NCBI GenBank assembly: GCA_029379385.1
Contig: CM055609.1
Span: 5,084,001-5,148,000 of the forward strand
Origin: Quillaja saponaria
Lineage: Eukaryota > Streptophyta > Magnoliopsida > Fabales > Quillajaceae
DNA length: 64,000 bases
Reading direction: 5' to 3'
The notes under the pieces are model-generated. The model had not been told where the DNA came from. It was given only the letters and a program-made list of their open reading frames with translations, and did not search any database. Position numbers and translations under genes: made by a program. Shown here one piece after another: positions 10,859 to 22,600 of the stretch; within the stretch, counting starts at the first letter, position 1, and each line of letters starts with the position of its first letter.

Positions 10859-12988
10859 AATTGAGAGCTCATTGTTCTATATACACAGTGTTGGTTGTGT
10901 TTTATTTTCTCTAATTTTGGTTTTTTTTTATTTTTTTTTTCAGTTTACATTCCTGTATCTAAAAAGAACCCATATTTTATAGGTAACTCCTACTGATTAT
11001 TTTGGGAATTCCCATGATTAATTTGCAGTATATTCAACATATTGCAGTGCTTCATGCATATTCAGCAGTACTGCATGCATTCTCTTTTATAAAAATTCTT
11101 AAAGAAATGAGTTTTTCTTAAGAGGTTTTGCATGGTTTTCACTTGTTACCAGCACATTTTTCTGGTGACTAACAAGATTTGCTTCAACTTTGACATGTTT
11201 AACCTGGTCATACACTAACAGTTTTCTGATCTTTTGCTCCAGTGCAAGTCAACGATCAATATGGACATGAACTTGAAAAGTAGCTAAGCATGTATATATT
11301 CATGTACTTACTACTTGGTTAATTTTCTCTTTTTGTTAGTGTCTAGCTTTGTGCAAACTTTTGTCGTGGTCTATGGTGACCAAGTTGCTTTTTACCTTTT
11401 TACATATTTAATCAAAGCATTGCACTGGCCAAGTGCTCAAAGTCAATTGGCTAATTTAAGGTTATTTGAATTGTGTGGTTACAGCCAGCATTGGATTCCA
11501 ATATATGTAGAAGCATTAAGATTGAAAATAGGCCACTATATAATTTGCTGGATGACATATACGTTCATGATAGAGACTTGTATAATATGCACATTTATTA
11601 TATGGGTAAGATTGGGTTTTTACTCTGCACACTGTCATGTAATAATAGAGTGAATTTTGTAAGAAATTGCTCAAATTTTTTTTTTTTTTAAACCGCTCTA
11701 TATAGAGCATTTCATTTTATACATTCAGTCTCATCCTTAATTATTTATCAATTTCAATAAAAAATAAAAATGCTTAAAATCATCGAATAACTTTGACTCA
11801 CTTTTAATAACATTCTCTCAATGTTCAATTAATTATTTATTTCCTCAATTCAATAAAATCTTAAATTTTAAATTAGTTAAAGTCGACTAATTATTCAAAT
11901 TCACATTTTGTCTCATAATTCCAAGATTTAGGGCAGATGAAATAAAATTAGTCCAGACCACACTTAAGAGACAAAGTTTAAGTTTAAGTTGCCCTAAAAA
12001 CATATCTCTAAAATAAAAAAAATAAAAAGTGGCACTACCCCTGTAGTAGTAACTAAACTCAAGGGCCAACGCCGCACTCCCCAAAAGAAGTTGTAGGCCA
12101 TGACACATAATGAGAAACGTGCCGGACCGGCCTGATGCTGCCCCATGGGGATGCTTCTAGCAAATGATGGGCCATCTTCTAACAGCCGGCCCGGACACAA
12201 AGGTCCACTCCATTTAATATATTAAAAAATTTTAATTTTGTTTGCACGTCACATTCCTTACCACTTAAATCATGTAGGTTAAACTTATTATTTATAAGAT
12301 TATAAAAGAGACCGGTCTCTTATTATATAAGATACACTTATTTAAATTATTTGAAAAATAAATACATATAATAAAATTATTTACTTGATAACTACTAAAG
12401 AGTAAGTTCTCACTTTTTCACTCTCCTACTCTCTTCAACCCTATAAATAATTTTTTATCAAATTGAATTAATTAAAAAATAAATAAATAAAGGTAAAGTA
12501 TATACAGAATACGAACATATCATATTTATAGTTCAGTATAAATTCTACTGTTAAGAATTATTTTAAATAAGTACAAAACTTTAAACTAAAGCATTTTATA
12601 CAATTTTTACCCTTTTTATGTTTAATTTGTAAATTTAAAATATTAATTGAATGAATCAATTTTCAATAAAACACATAAAATAAAATTAGGAAACTAATGA
12701 ATTTTGGATATAATTATTAATTAAAAATAAAATTTTCTAAAATTAATAAATTTTCATTATCTTCTTTCATATTTTTCTTAAAAAAAATTATCAAAATATT
12801 ATTATTTTCAAATTGAACTTGTATTGATATTTTTTTCATGATGACACTTCAAAATTAAATCTAAATTTAAAGATAATTATTTAATAACTTTTATTATGAT
12901 TATATCATAAATTTATTATTTTCTTAGTTTTATGTTATGTGATTTTTTGAAAATTATATTTAATCAATATTTTAAACATAAAAATGAT

Positions 12989-13010
12989 AAAAAAAAAAAA
13001 AAAAAAAAAA
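12989..13010. repeat. Poly-A run
   Basis: About 22 A residues in AT-rich intergenic DNA, with no element recognised beside it. Confidence 0.8.
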
Positions 13011-13242
13011 GGGTTAAATGTGGGGTATAGCATGTTTCAATTTAAAATTTAAGAAGAAAATTTAAATGTATGACTTATAAGGAATATAAACTTATTATAA
13101 GACTTATTTAGTATATTGAAGTCAAACTAAAACTTATCCTTATATTTTCTTACTATTTTTCTCCCATACAACTTGGGCTGCTCTCCCTTTTTACATTTGA
13201 TTAAAAAAAGTAATTATAAGAGCTCATTTAATCACAAAGCAA

Positions 13243-13498
13243 TTCTTAAGTAAAGGTTATTTATAATTCTTTCTTACAATAAGGTGAGAAGATATATTTA
13301 TGTTTGTGCTACAACTTGAAATATTGCTAGTGGAATATCTATTAATTAAAGTGGCAACTTAGCTTATTAAATCACTGAGAAATACTGAAGTAAAGGTACA
13401 TAATTTAGATTTTCTTCTCAGTAGAAGATGAGAAGATATATTTATTTGCTACAACTTGAAATGCTAGTGGAATAGCTATTAATTGAAGAGGCAACTTT
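13243..13498. repeat. Diverged tandem duplication, about 140-bp period
   Basis: The segment 13244-13361 recurs at 13384-13498. Shared stretches include GAGAAGATATATTTAT, GCTACAACTTGAAAT, GCTAGTGGAATA and CTATTAATT. Differences are substitutions and small indels. Non-coding. Confidence 0.75.
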
Positions 13499-13731
13499 TC
13501 TCCTCACAATTATATGTTTAAGGACCACTCACTTCAAAGTTCAAATTCCACTGACAAAACAAGCCATGTTCTTTCTAAATGATTTTATTGCATATAACAG
13601 TAGTGACAGTTATTATTAGTATTACCAGATCCATATAACACTAGGGATAGTATAGCAAATAAGTAGAGTAATAACTAGTAAAGCTGCAGATGAACAAGCC
13701 TAAGCTTTAAAAGTCACATTTGTTAACCAAA

Positions 13732-14376
13732 TCAGACAGCATTGACGGCAATTTTCATCCCAGATTCGCAGTGACCAACAAAGTTGCAGATGAAGTAGTT
13801 CTGTCCCTTCACAAGCTTGATCAGATCCTTTCCAGACCTATAAACTTTGGCACCTCTTGGAGTTCTGCATGTGTCATAACCAGCTTTGTTCACAACCACC
13901 ACATCGTGAGCCCGAGGGCTGTAGTTGAACACTGCAAAGTGGAAAATCACATGGGAATTAGCTAGCTAAGAGATTAAAACTCATTCCCGAAAACTTTTTG
14001 TTGTAAGTGGCAAGTAAGAATTTAAACTCATTAGTGAAAAGTTAAACTTCTGTTGAACACGATTCTTTGACAGTAGGAACCATGAGATTAAAATCTTAGA
14101 AAAGAATATACTAGATTGATCTAATTAGATGTGAGTCCCACTTTCAAGAAAGTGCAAGCAGTCCTGCAGCAGCCTGCTCTGTTTGATGGTTAAGTGATAC
14201 TAACCAATTGTGTCACCAGCTCTAAAGCCCTTCCCTCTGGGCCATCCAACAACATTGAAGGTCCAACCACCTGCATCTCCAACTGTGTAGGTGGCTGCGT
14301 GAACCATCTCAGATGGGAGAACCAACAAGCACAGCAGCATTATAGCAATCATTGCACTGCCTCTTCCCTGAGCCAT
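13732..14376 (-). CDS. Plantacyanin (basic blue copper protein)
   Basis: Two exons, 14205-14376 and 13732-13931 (reading leftward), give 123 residues ending in TAG/TGA-type stop at 13732-13734. Residues 1-27 form a signal peptide with a hydrophobic core (IAIMLLCLLVL) ending in HA; the mature protein starts ATYTVGDAGGW. Subtracting 27 residues, the copper ligands fall at His39, Cys79, His84 and Met89, and the disulfide cysteines at 52 and 85. These are the positions known for cucumber basic blue protein. Met as axial ligand marks plantacyanin and excludes stellacyanin (Gln) and ENOD-like proteins (ligands lost). There is no GPI tail, so it is a secreted cell-wall electron-transfer protein. Family members act in pollen tube guidance and stress, and are classic miR408 targets. 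Confidence 0.95.
14353..14373 (-). promoter_or_regulatory. Predicted miR408 target site in plantacyanin mRNA
   Basis: On the plus strand, 14353-14370 reads TGCACTGCCTCTTCCCTG, identical to positions 2-19 of miR408 as I know it. The plantacyanin mRNA (minus strand) is therefore perfectly complementary over 18 nt. Only the 5' first base and one bulge near the 3' end of the miRNA depart. The site covers codons 2-8, directly after the ATG. miR408 regulation of plantacyanin under copper deficiency is established in Arabidopsis; cleavage here is inferred. Confidence 0.85.
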
Positions 14377-16630
14377 CTAATTATATTGACACTGAAACTG
14401 TGAGACTGTGTGTGAGAGAGAGAGGTTTGTTATGATCAGATTTGCCAATGAAGAGCAGTTTATAGCTGAGGAAGCTGGAGCTTTTAATAAGGGAGTTTAT
14501 GGACTTTCAGAGCCTATTTTTTTGAATGGTGACTCAAAGACATGGGTCTATACAGAGTAATAATGTTTTCTCAACACATTAAAAGAGAAACAAAGAAAAA
14601 ATTGCATAGAGGTGACAAGGTCACGAGGCACAATAAATTATGAAGGAAAGCATAATAAAGGGCAGGGGTATCTTTAATTCAGTATAGATTTTCTTTCTTT
14701 TTAGGAATTATAGTATAAATAAATCTTAATACAGGAACTTCACCTCAATCCAGTACAGTGTTAAATGTTTAAAACACAAGATTATTAATTATTATCACTG
14801 ATCCGTTAGTGGGTCTGGATCAGTGATTAGCGTTTTATGGCATGCCATGAAAGCTTGACAAACACCCTTAGCCTGACTTATTCCCTAAAATGGGGAGGGG
14901 ATATATTATTAAAAAACTTAGCCGACACCCACCGTAACCTTAAACCATAAAGTAGTCTTCAAAGTGTATGTCCACAAATTGGGCAGAATTCCAGCATGGA
15001 TAGAGGTCCAACTTGTCTTTTTTCTTGTTTCTCAGAAAAAGATCATTAAATTTCACTGGTATTTGTTGAGCTCATGAAAGTCTCCATATTTTAAGCAATA
15101 CGATTTCAAATTGGAAGAAAAATGATAACATTAAGCGTTTGAAGAAGGATTTCAAGGTGGATAGAAATTTAATTAGAGATCTTATATTCAGTTCTTGTAG
15201 ATAAATAAAAATATTTTTGAAATACCCACTTCAAGTTTGAAACTACTCGAAAAAGGAACTTGAAAAGAAAAAAAAAATTCTAAAGTAATCAAAAGAGATT
15301 GGTACTTGAAGTAGTTAGAATTTCACTCTCACTCTACTCCTGGGCCAGACACATGCATGCAGCCAAGACAAACAGCTAGCCAACTACGAGAAACTGAAAG
15401 GAAAGTCCTTTCAGTGAAGGGTCGAATGTGAACAAAGAGATGTTTAGAGAATCTTCACTTTAAAGATTAAAGTGAAATTATAATTATTGTTCAATAAAGT
15501 TCTTTGGCTTTTTTAGGGTAAAATCAGACATAAGTTGGTAAAATTTATATTTGGTGCTTTTTAAAAGCCATGGTGCTCTTTCATGCGTCCACACTAGATA
15601 TGAAGTGATATAAAGAAGGAACTACTGAATAAATAACTACAAATTACAAAGAATGGAAAAATAGCATTCTAATCAAGTAGAGTTATGATGAATCAATTGT
15701 CACAAACAAACCTAAATAAGTAATGAGAATAATAACTGTCTGGTCTTTAAAGTGCTAAAAGTTAAAGATCTCCCCCTTATCTTCTCAATAGATGGATTCA
15801 CAGACCTCTCTCATAATGCTTTTAAGTCGACATTTCCTTTTTAACCAGGAACTTGGTAGAACAATAGAAGCTAGTTTAGCGAGCAACTACAAGTATGACT
15901 GTTAAATGTTGAAACAAGATCATGGTTTTAGAATTTTACTTTTTGGGTAAACATGGTTTTAGAACTTTATCACTGAACAAACTTTCTACCTAACACAATG
16001 CAAGTGGATGGTACTAAAATCAGTAGCCAGTAGGATGCACGTGTAATGAATTGCAAAATGCTTCTCTATGATACTAGAAACATATAGATTCATTATGAAT
16101 AACTTTGCTTGGACCTTGACCTTGCTGAGTCTTAACCATTCACCGGTTGTTATTTATCATTTGAGCTAACGCTCACTGACCTAGGTAAGTCTATTCACTC
16201 AATGCCTCATCATACTTACAAGCACTTAAAAGACCCACAAGAAGGAGGGAAAAGAAGAAGAAAAAAATGTCAGCACTGAGGCATCAGCATAGGGAACTTG
16301 AGAAGAAGAAAAGATGCAAAAAGAATGACAAAGAGTGGACATATACAAAATACAAATGCGCCTTAAACTTGTTAGTCTTTTTTTTCTTTTTTTTTCCTTG
16401 AGATTGAGGGGGACGACACGTATGGACCAGGGGTGAGGTGGTTACTCGAACTCTATCAAAACTCCCGAAGGGAGTTAGCTGACTAACTGATCTGTTGCTC
16501 ACGTATGGTCAGTCACAAATCCATACAGATTAATATAAACATAGATAGCTAATTAGAAAATGTTGAAAGAATGTAATAAACTCACCCTGCCTGCAAAGTA
16601 ATGGAAAGGATCTGGACTTCCTTGAATATC
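14377..16630. other. Intergenic between plantacyanin promoter and UGT 3' end
   Basis: Apart from the TATA box and 5' UTR of plantacyanin I see no gene. The segment at about 16390-16510 looks like an old repeat fragment (T-rich run, then a small inverted pair ACTCCC/GGGAGT), without borders that I can define. The 3' UTR of the glycosyltransferase gene is at the right end. Confidence 0.45.
14458..14465 (-). promoter_or_regulatory. Likely TATA box of plantacyanin gene
   Basis: The minus strand reads CTATAAAC about 85 bp upstream of the plantacyanin ATG. A pyrimidine-rich (CT)n stretch, seen as GAGAGAGAG on the plus strand at 14414-14423, lies between them as expected for a plant 5' UTR. Position and match are good, but no transcription start is known. 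Confidence 0.5.
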
Positions 16631-19600
16631 TCATAATAAATCAAGCTCATCCTTGAGGTTCTTCACAGCCTCCAACACGCCATCCTGTGAGTAGCAAATG
16701 TGAAGTTTCAGAGAATGCCAATATTGTCATTATCCAGTCTTGTAAGGTTTCAGAAAATCCTTAATATGCAGAGAAATTGCTAGATGGAGTTTACATTGCT
16801 TCCCCGCACCTTAAGATCTTCCACACAATGTTACACCAGTTCAGATGGATACTTACTCAACTATGACACTATATGTAACACCACAAGTTATGACTCATCA
16901 GTCAGAAGTGCTAGCTAGAGTTACGATATGGCTTTTATGGACCAACACACATACCCAAGGTCCCCCTTTGTATTTTCTATTTGGGTGGGGCTTGGGGCAT
17001 GATACATTTTCCATGCCAGGCACAAACTTTACATCAGATGGCTTAGACAACCGCGTGTTGGAATTTCTCTATTCAACTTCACATCATAGATTGATTCCTT
17101 CAGAACAAAATTAGGGTTATGATACAAACTCAAATGTTATGAATCTTTGAAAATGGAAGAATTACTGTTCAAGAGATTATATACAGCTAATTTCATCCTT
17201 CATGTAACTTATGTGCAGAGTTTGGGTATTTATTGACACTAACAAGTTTAAACTTTAAACATTAAAATATCCTTCCAATGTTTTCTTTTTTCATAGAGAG
17301 ATTCCTCCTGCTACAGATTCTTCAAATGTTTTCATTTTCATAAAGAAATTCCTCCTGCTACAGAATATAAACTGCACTTCACTTGACAATAGAATAAATT
17401 GAGACATGGAGTGAGGCTCTGTGTAACTTCTACTTACTGGATTTGTTTTCTTGAGATTGCAATCTTTCACTTTTAAAAATATTTCTAGTTTGATTTTGCA
17501 AGTATTTGTGTCATTCTTATTTGCAAAATATTTCTGTAGCTTTAGCTTGCAAAAAAATAACAATAAGGTTCCACAGATACAGAGAGAGGCCATGCTCCGA
17601 AAACACAATCAATGCACAAGTGAAAGAATATATTCAGCTGTTTCACTATTTAGTATTTATATAGCACAAGGCAGTGAAGGCACTAAAGATTCCCCTTCAA
17701 AAATGAACCTACAATGTCCCCACTCCCCACATAATTGAAGAGGGAGCATTACCTCAAGAGAAATTCTTTCAGCAATTTCTGCTGCACGTGCTTTGACAAC
17801 AGGTGATAATGCATCACGTATTGCAATTGATAGTACATTTGCAGCTTCCTGGACACTTCTGTCATCATTTTTATCAGGAAGCAAATGATTTCTCCTCACT
17901 GGTTCAGGTGCAACTCCAAGCCAATGCATCCTCTCAGCCCAATAGAACTGATCTAGCATAAAAGGACACAGAACCTGGAAGCCAATGTTAACCAATTCAG
18001 AGAAGGAGAACTCAATGAACCAGAACCAAAACCAAAAAATAGGAGAACTGAATAGGAAATTTAATTACAGAGCTATCATATTTTGCACAACACAACCTAT
18101 GGTAGCATAGTCAGAGGAAACATCAACAGAATCAAGATAACTACAAAGTTTTATGTAGGCAATCGCATACAAAATAAATGCATACACATTCTTTTGCACA
18201 AACCATTGCTTATATCTAAGCTATGGAAAAAAATGCACCATCTTTTCGATAGGAAGTGTGAAGGTGATGATGAATCTCGATTCTCTATAAGGAAGGGCAA
18301 TTAATATCATTGATACAATCAGTAATCAAGACTGACTCATTTTTCACTGTAGGACAACAGATGAATAATTATTCTGTCAGAAGGATTCCACTACCATAAA
18401 AAGTTAGTGGTGTGGAATTTGTGATGCAACCAATCAGAGTATGGGAAGCTTGATAAATAAACAAAAACCAAACTTCTCCTCAACTCTCAAGCGACTGAGC
18501 ACCTTGATATTTTCAATATGTTCAAAAAGAGCAATAACTGATTAGGGCAATCTAATGGGTTAAGCTGATAGGACTGTTTTGGTGGATACTTGAATTACCT
18601 TTCCCTTGCCCCTGCCCCCAAAAGAAAATAGATAAACAAAGAAATACACACCCCTCATAAAGAGAAAGGGGATAGCATTGTTAGATATCTTCCTCCATGT
18701 AAAAAGCCTTCATACTACATCTCTCTTAATTTAACTGAAGAGCCAAGATTCAAGATTTCAAGTCAAATTTTATAATCTATGCAACTTAAGGATACTATTG
18801 CCTTATCCCTTAAATATCACACCTGCAATCCAGGAGAATAATCAGGAAACAAATAAATAAAACAAAATCCAGGAAGTGTCAAGTGTCAACAAGAATGAAC
18901 ACAAGATCCAAAAAAAGGTACCCCTATAAAAATTGTGAGTAATTTGCTAGTGGACATATGTGCATACAAAGCTTAACATGTGGCTATTCTTCAACACATG
19001 GAATTCTGAAAATTGGGAAGATTTCTTGAACTCATAAAACAACCCTTTTGATGTTCTATTGATTGTCTCAAGCAAGGAGGAAACCATTTTAAATGTCATA
19101 CATACAAAAGACAGGTAAAGTAGCACCTCTTGGATTTTAACAACTGACCTGAGGGGTACCTGCATGTAGTGCAGCCGCAGTAGTTCCACTAATTTCACAT
19201 TGAAGAGTAAAGACAGAAACCAAAGTGAATTAGTGACTTCAACTCTTGTATTTCAATATAATGATAATCCCATAAAGGTAGTGAAAATATGACATTCCTA
19301 CCTGCCTCCATGGTGAAGAGCAGCGGCACATTTTGGAAATAGCCAACTGTATGGGATTGAACTATTCACACAAGAAGATAAGTTAAGTTTGGAAAAGGGA
19401 AATGAACATTGTGCCTACAAAATTTGCAGGTTAGGTCTCTAATCTCGCATGAGAAAATAATTCAAGTTTGGAAGACGAAAAAGAATATTGTGCCTACTAA
19501 ATTAGCAGTTTAAGTCTCTAATCTTTAAATATAATATACTATAAAATGATTACTATTACTACAGATTAATTGATACCCTTTTTTTCTCTTTTTATGAAGC

Positions 19601-22600
19601 ACTGTGTAAATTATTCAATTAAAAGGATTAAGTACGTACATTTCATGGATACATTGTTAACCACCGATGAAGCTCTCTCTCTCTCTCTCTCTGTACTTGC
19701 AAGCTAGTGTCTTTCTACATTTGAGATGGAGGTGTATCAACTGACCGAAAAGAAAAACATGCAACCAAAGCAGGTTCGTGTGATCCTATTCATGGAGGTT
19801 CAGTTATTTAGGAAACTTCCAACAGATCCATGCCAAGCATTAGGTAGTTCAAGCTAAAAATCTTAAATTGCTCATGAGCCTAGCATAAGCTCAATAGTGG
19901 AAACTGCTAGGCAATCTAATTAAGCATAATGTAAAACTGATTCCCTGTCTAAGAAAGTGAAAAAAAAACTTATTCCCCTATTAACAAAATAGTCATCATA
20001 TAACAATTGTTTAAATTTTCTTGTTTAGTGATTAGATATTACTCAATAATTTCTAATAGATGAAATAGGGTCTTCTTTTAGTAAGTTTACAAAGATATTA
20101 GGGACAAGTTAAATGAAATAGCTAGGGATGCAAATATTTCCAACCAATATTGAGCTGCTTGATAAAAGCTCAAGGTGTCTGAAAAGTGAGCCAATCCCAA
20201 AAATCACTTAGGGCATACAGTTAAGGTTTTAAGGTTTAGGTGGTTTATGGTTTAGGATTTAGTGCTTAGGGTTTAGGCTTGCAGTAGGATGGTCCTGGAA
20301 CCTGTTTCATGTTGGGTCAGGAATCATGAATAGTGGAAATGCATAATGGGTCTTGGTTCTCTGGCAGTGAGGTCGTGGGTCCTGGGTTTAAGGGCAGTAA
20401 GCTGCAATAGGTTTTTTTGTACTTAATCAGACTTAAGTTGTATCTCTCTCCCTCTCTCTCTATGAAATGGGTTAAAAAATTATTTTCTGTCAGAGATTAC
20501 TATAGCAAACCCATGACATCTGTCCAGATCTTAATGAAATTGAAAAGAATCATGAAATCGTGAACACCACAGCTATTCTTTATAATTTCTATTTAGAAAG
20601 GCGTTCATGTTCTATCTTCAACTGGCTGGTCAAGAAAACTCACCCAGAAAAGCTGAAGAGTCGTCCATTAAAGAGAGACATGCAGTCTTCACCAACATTT
20701 ATCTGATTTGAAAGAAATGGTGCTTCAGAAGCAAACACTTTGACTGCAGTTTCTAAAGGTTCATATCCGGCAGTAAATAGAATAAATCTGTAACTTGTTA
20801 TATCCAGAACTGCTTGAAGCACACGAATAAATGCTTGAGGGGATTTTAAAAAACCCATGCTGCAAAAGAAGAAATAGGATCAGGCCAGGAATGTTAAGAA
20901 AGTAAGATCACATCATATATAATACAGAGATGGTAAAGATCAAGAATGACACTAGAGAGAAGAAGGGAAAAAAAAAAAAAAAGTAGAACACCCAAGAAGA
21001 GAAGCAACATAATAAACAGGTTAGAACCTTCTCAGATTGCATATTCATCATTGCTAACATTAGGTAAAATTTTATGATTCATAAAAATAAGTATGTATTA
21101 CTGTATTCACCTGATCATTGACAGATATCATCCAGGTATCCAGACAAATAAATTCTGCAGAAAGTCACAAGGAGTTGATAACTAAGTGAAAGTGAAACTA
21201 GTGAGTACCTTCCAACAGAACTTAGTCCAATGAAAATAGGTGAAGTCTTCAAGAAAGCTTGCAACTCAAAATGAGCAGGGCATAATTCATATGTACAATA
21301 CAGTTGTCCTGAAGCGACCAGAGCTGACATTTCTCTGCACTTCTTACATGTAAACTGCCATTCAGCAGGGAGGAACCAAAAGCCACAGGCACGGACTTTT
21401 GAAGGCCAATAATCTGTAATGTGCTAAAAATTAGAACAGTAACACGATTAGATAGCACAGTAAGTTGTTACTATGCCTTTTCAAACAAGATGGTGGAACC
21501 ATGGAAGAAGACCAAAAGTTATGAAAAAGAAAATTCAATCAGTGACTATTGAGTCAGATTCTCTTAATAAAACTTCAACTCCTTACATAAGAGGATGAGG
21601 AATTTTGATATGAAAGAACAGTAAGTTTTTTGAAGGTCGTGAGAAAAATATACATACCAGGGCATTCAACAACTTCTTTGCTAAAACCATACCTGTTGTA
21701 CAAAATGAATAATTAAATTCAGATCTAATAATTAGTCTAGCATTTTTAAAGTCAGCAGGAATTTTTGTGATGAAAAATACATGCCATTCAAACAAAATCT
21801 AGCACGATAATAAACCAGCACCCTTAACTCCACTACTTCCTGTAAGAGATGTATTGCTTGGGGATGGCTATAAAACGCACTAGAGTTGAGCCACTGTATT
21901 ATGGGTCTTACTAATCTTACAAAGAGGTAGTTGTAGTTTGGATCTCTTAGCATCTGTAGGATCCATAAGAATTAGATCCTTTATTGGGTGGTGAAGGGGC
22001 AATCCTTTATCAGTTTGTAAAAGGATTTTATGGTTTTCCTTTCTGTATAATGGCTATGCATCATAGGTGCCATTTCATTACAATTTTATTACCTATCCAA
22101 ACATTGGGGAAAAGAAAAATGAGTAAAGGAGTCTTCACTTGTTCACTAGTACTCTTTGTTGGCTACTAACACATCGTCTCTTGATCCTATAACAAATAGA
22201 AGAATATACAAAATATCTAGAATGTAACAATTATTAAGTATATATATGAGCAACCAAACCTAACTATCAGCTGATACACAAGATGCAAGTACATTTTCAT
22301 ACCTTTTCTAGGGTGTCATAGCTTTTAAGCCATGCACAAGTGATTATAAATACAGCCCTTGTTAATAGTGTGATAAAATTATTGTATATAAAACTGATAA
22401 CTTACAACAGAAGGGGAGAAGGTAGCCTATAATGCCAAGTTGGAAGACTTGTTACTGGATCCTGAACTAAGTAAAGAAAACAAGTTATAACAGATAACAT
22501 GAGAAGACACATAGTTCTCTATAATGCAGCTAGCCAGCTTTGTTGTATCAAATTTTGTTGAAGTACTGACTTGTAGCCATCTTATTGACCTTTATCTGAT

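Larger units (their letters stand above)
10859..13731. other. AT-rich intergenic region
   Basis: Nearly 3 kb without a supportable gene. It contains the 3' part of the MIR394 transcript, a 22-nt A run at about 12989-13010, a more GC-rich island at about 12110-12210 with no coding match, and a diverged tandem duplication at 13243-13498. The 3' UTR of plantacyanin lies at its right end on the minus strand. Confidence 0.5.

Noticed and set aside
11887..12200. Overlapping minus-strand ORFs in a GC-richer patch
   Set aside because: No protein family recognised and no repeat borders found; treated as an unclassified old repeat.
16280..16510. Possible SINE or LTR remnant with a T run and small inverted repeat
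   Set aside because: No target duplication, no tRNA-like A/B boxes and no terminal repeats could be defined.
17451..17738. 95-residue plus-strand ORF
   Set aside because: Antisense within a UGT intron, with no domain; the supported exon is on the other strand just to the right.
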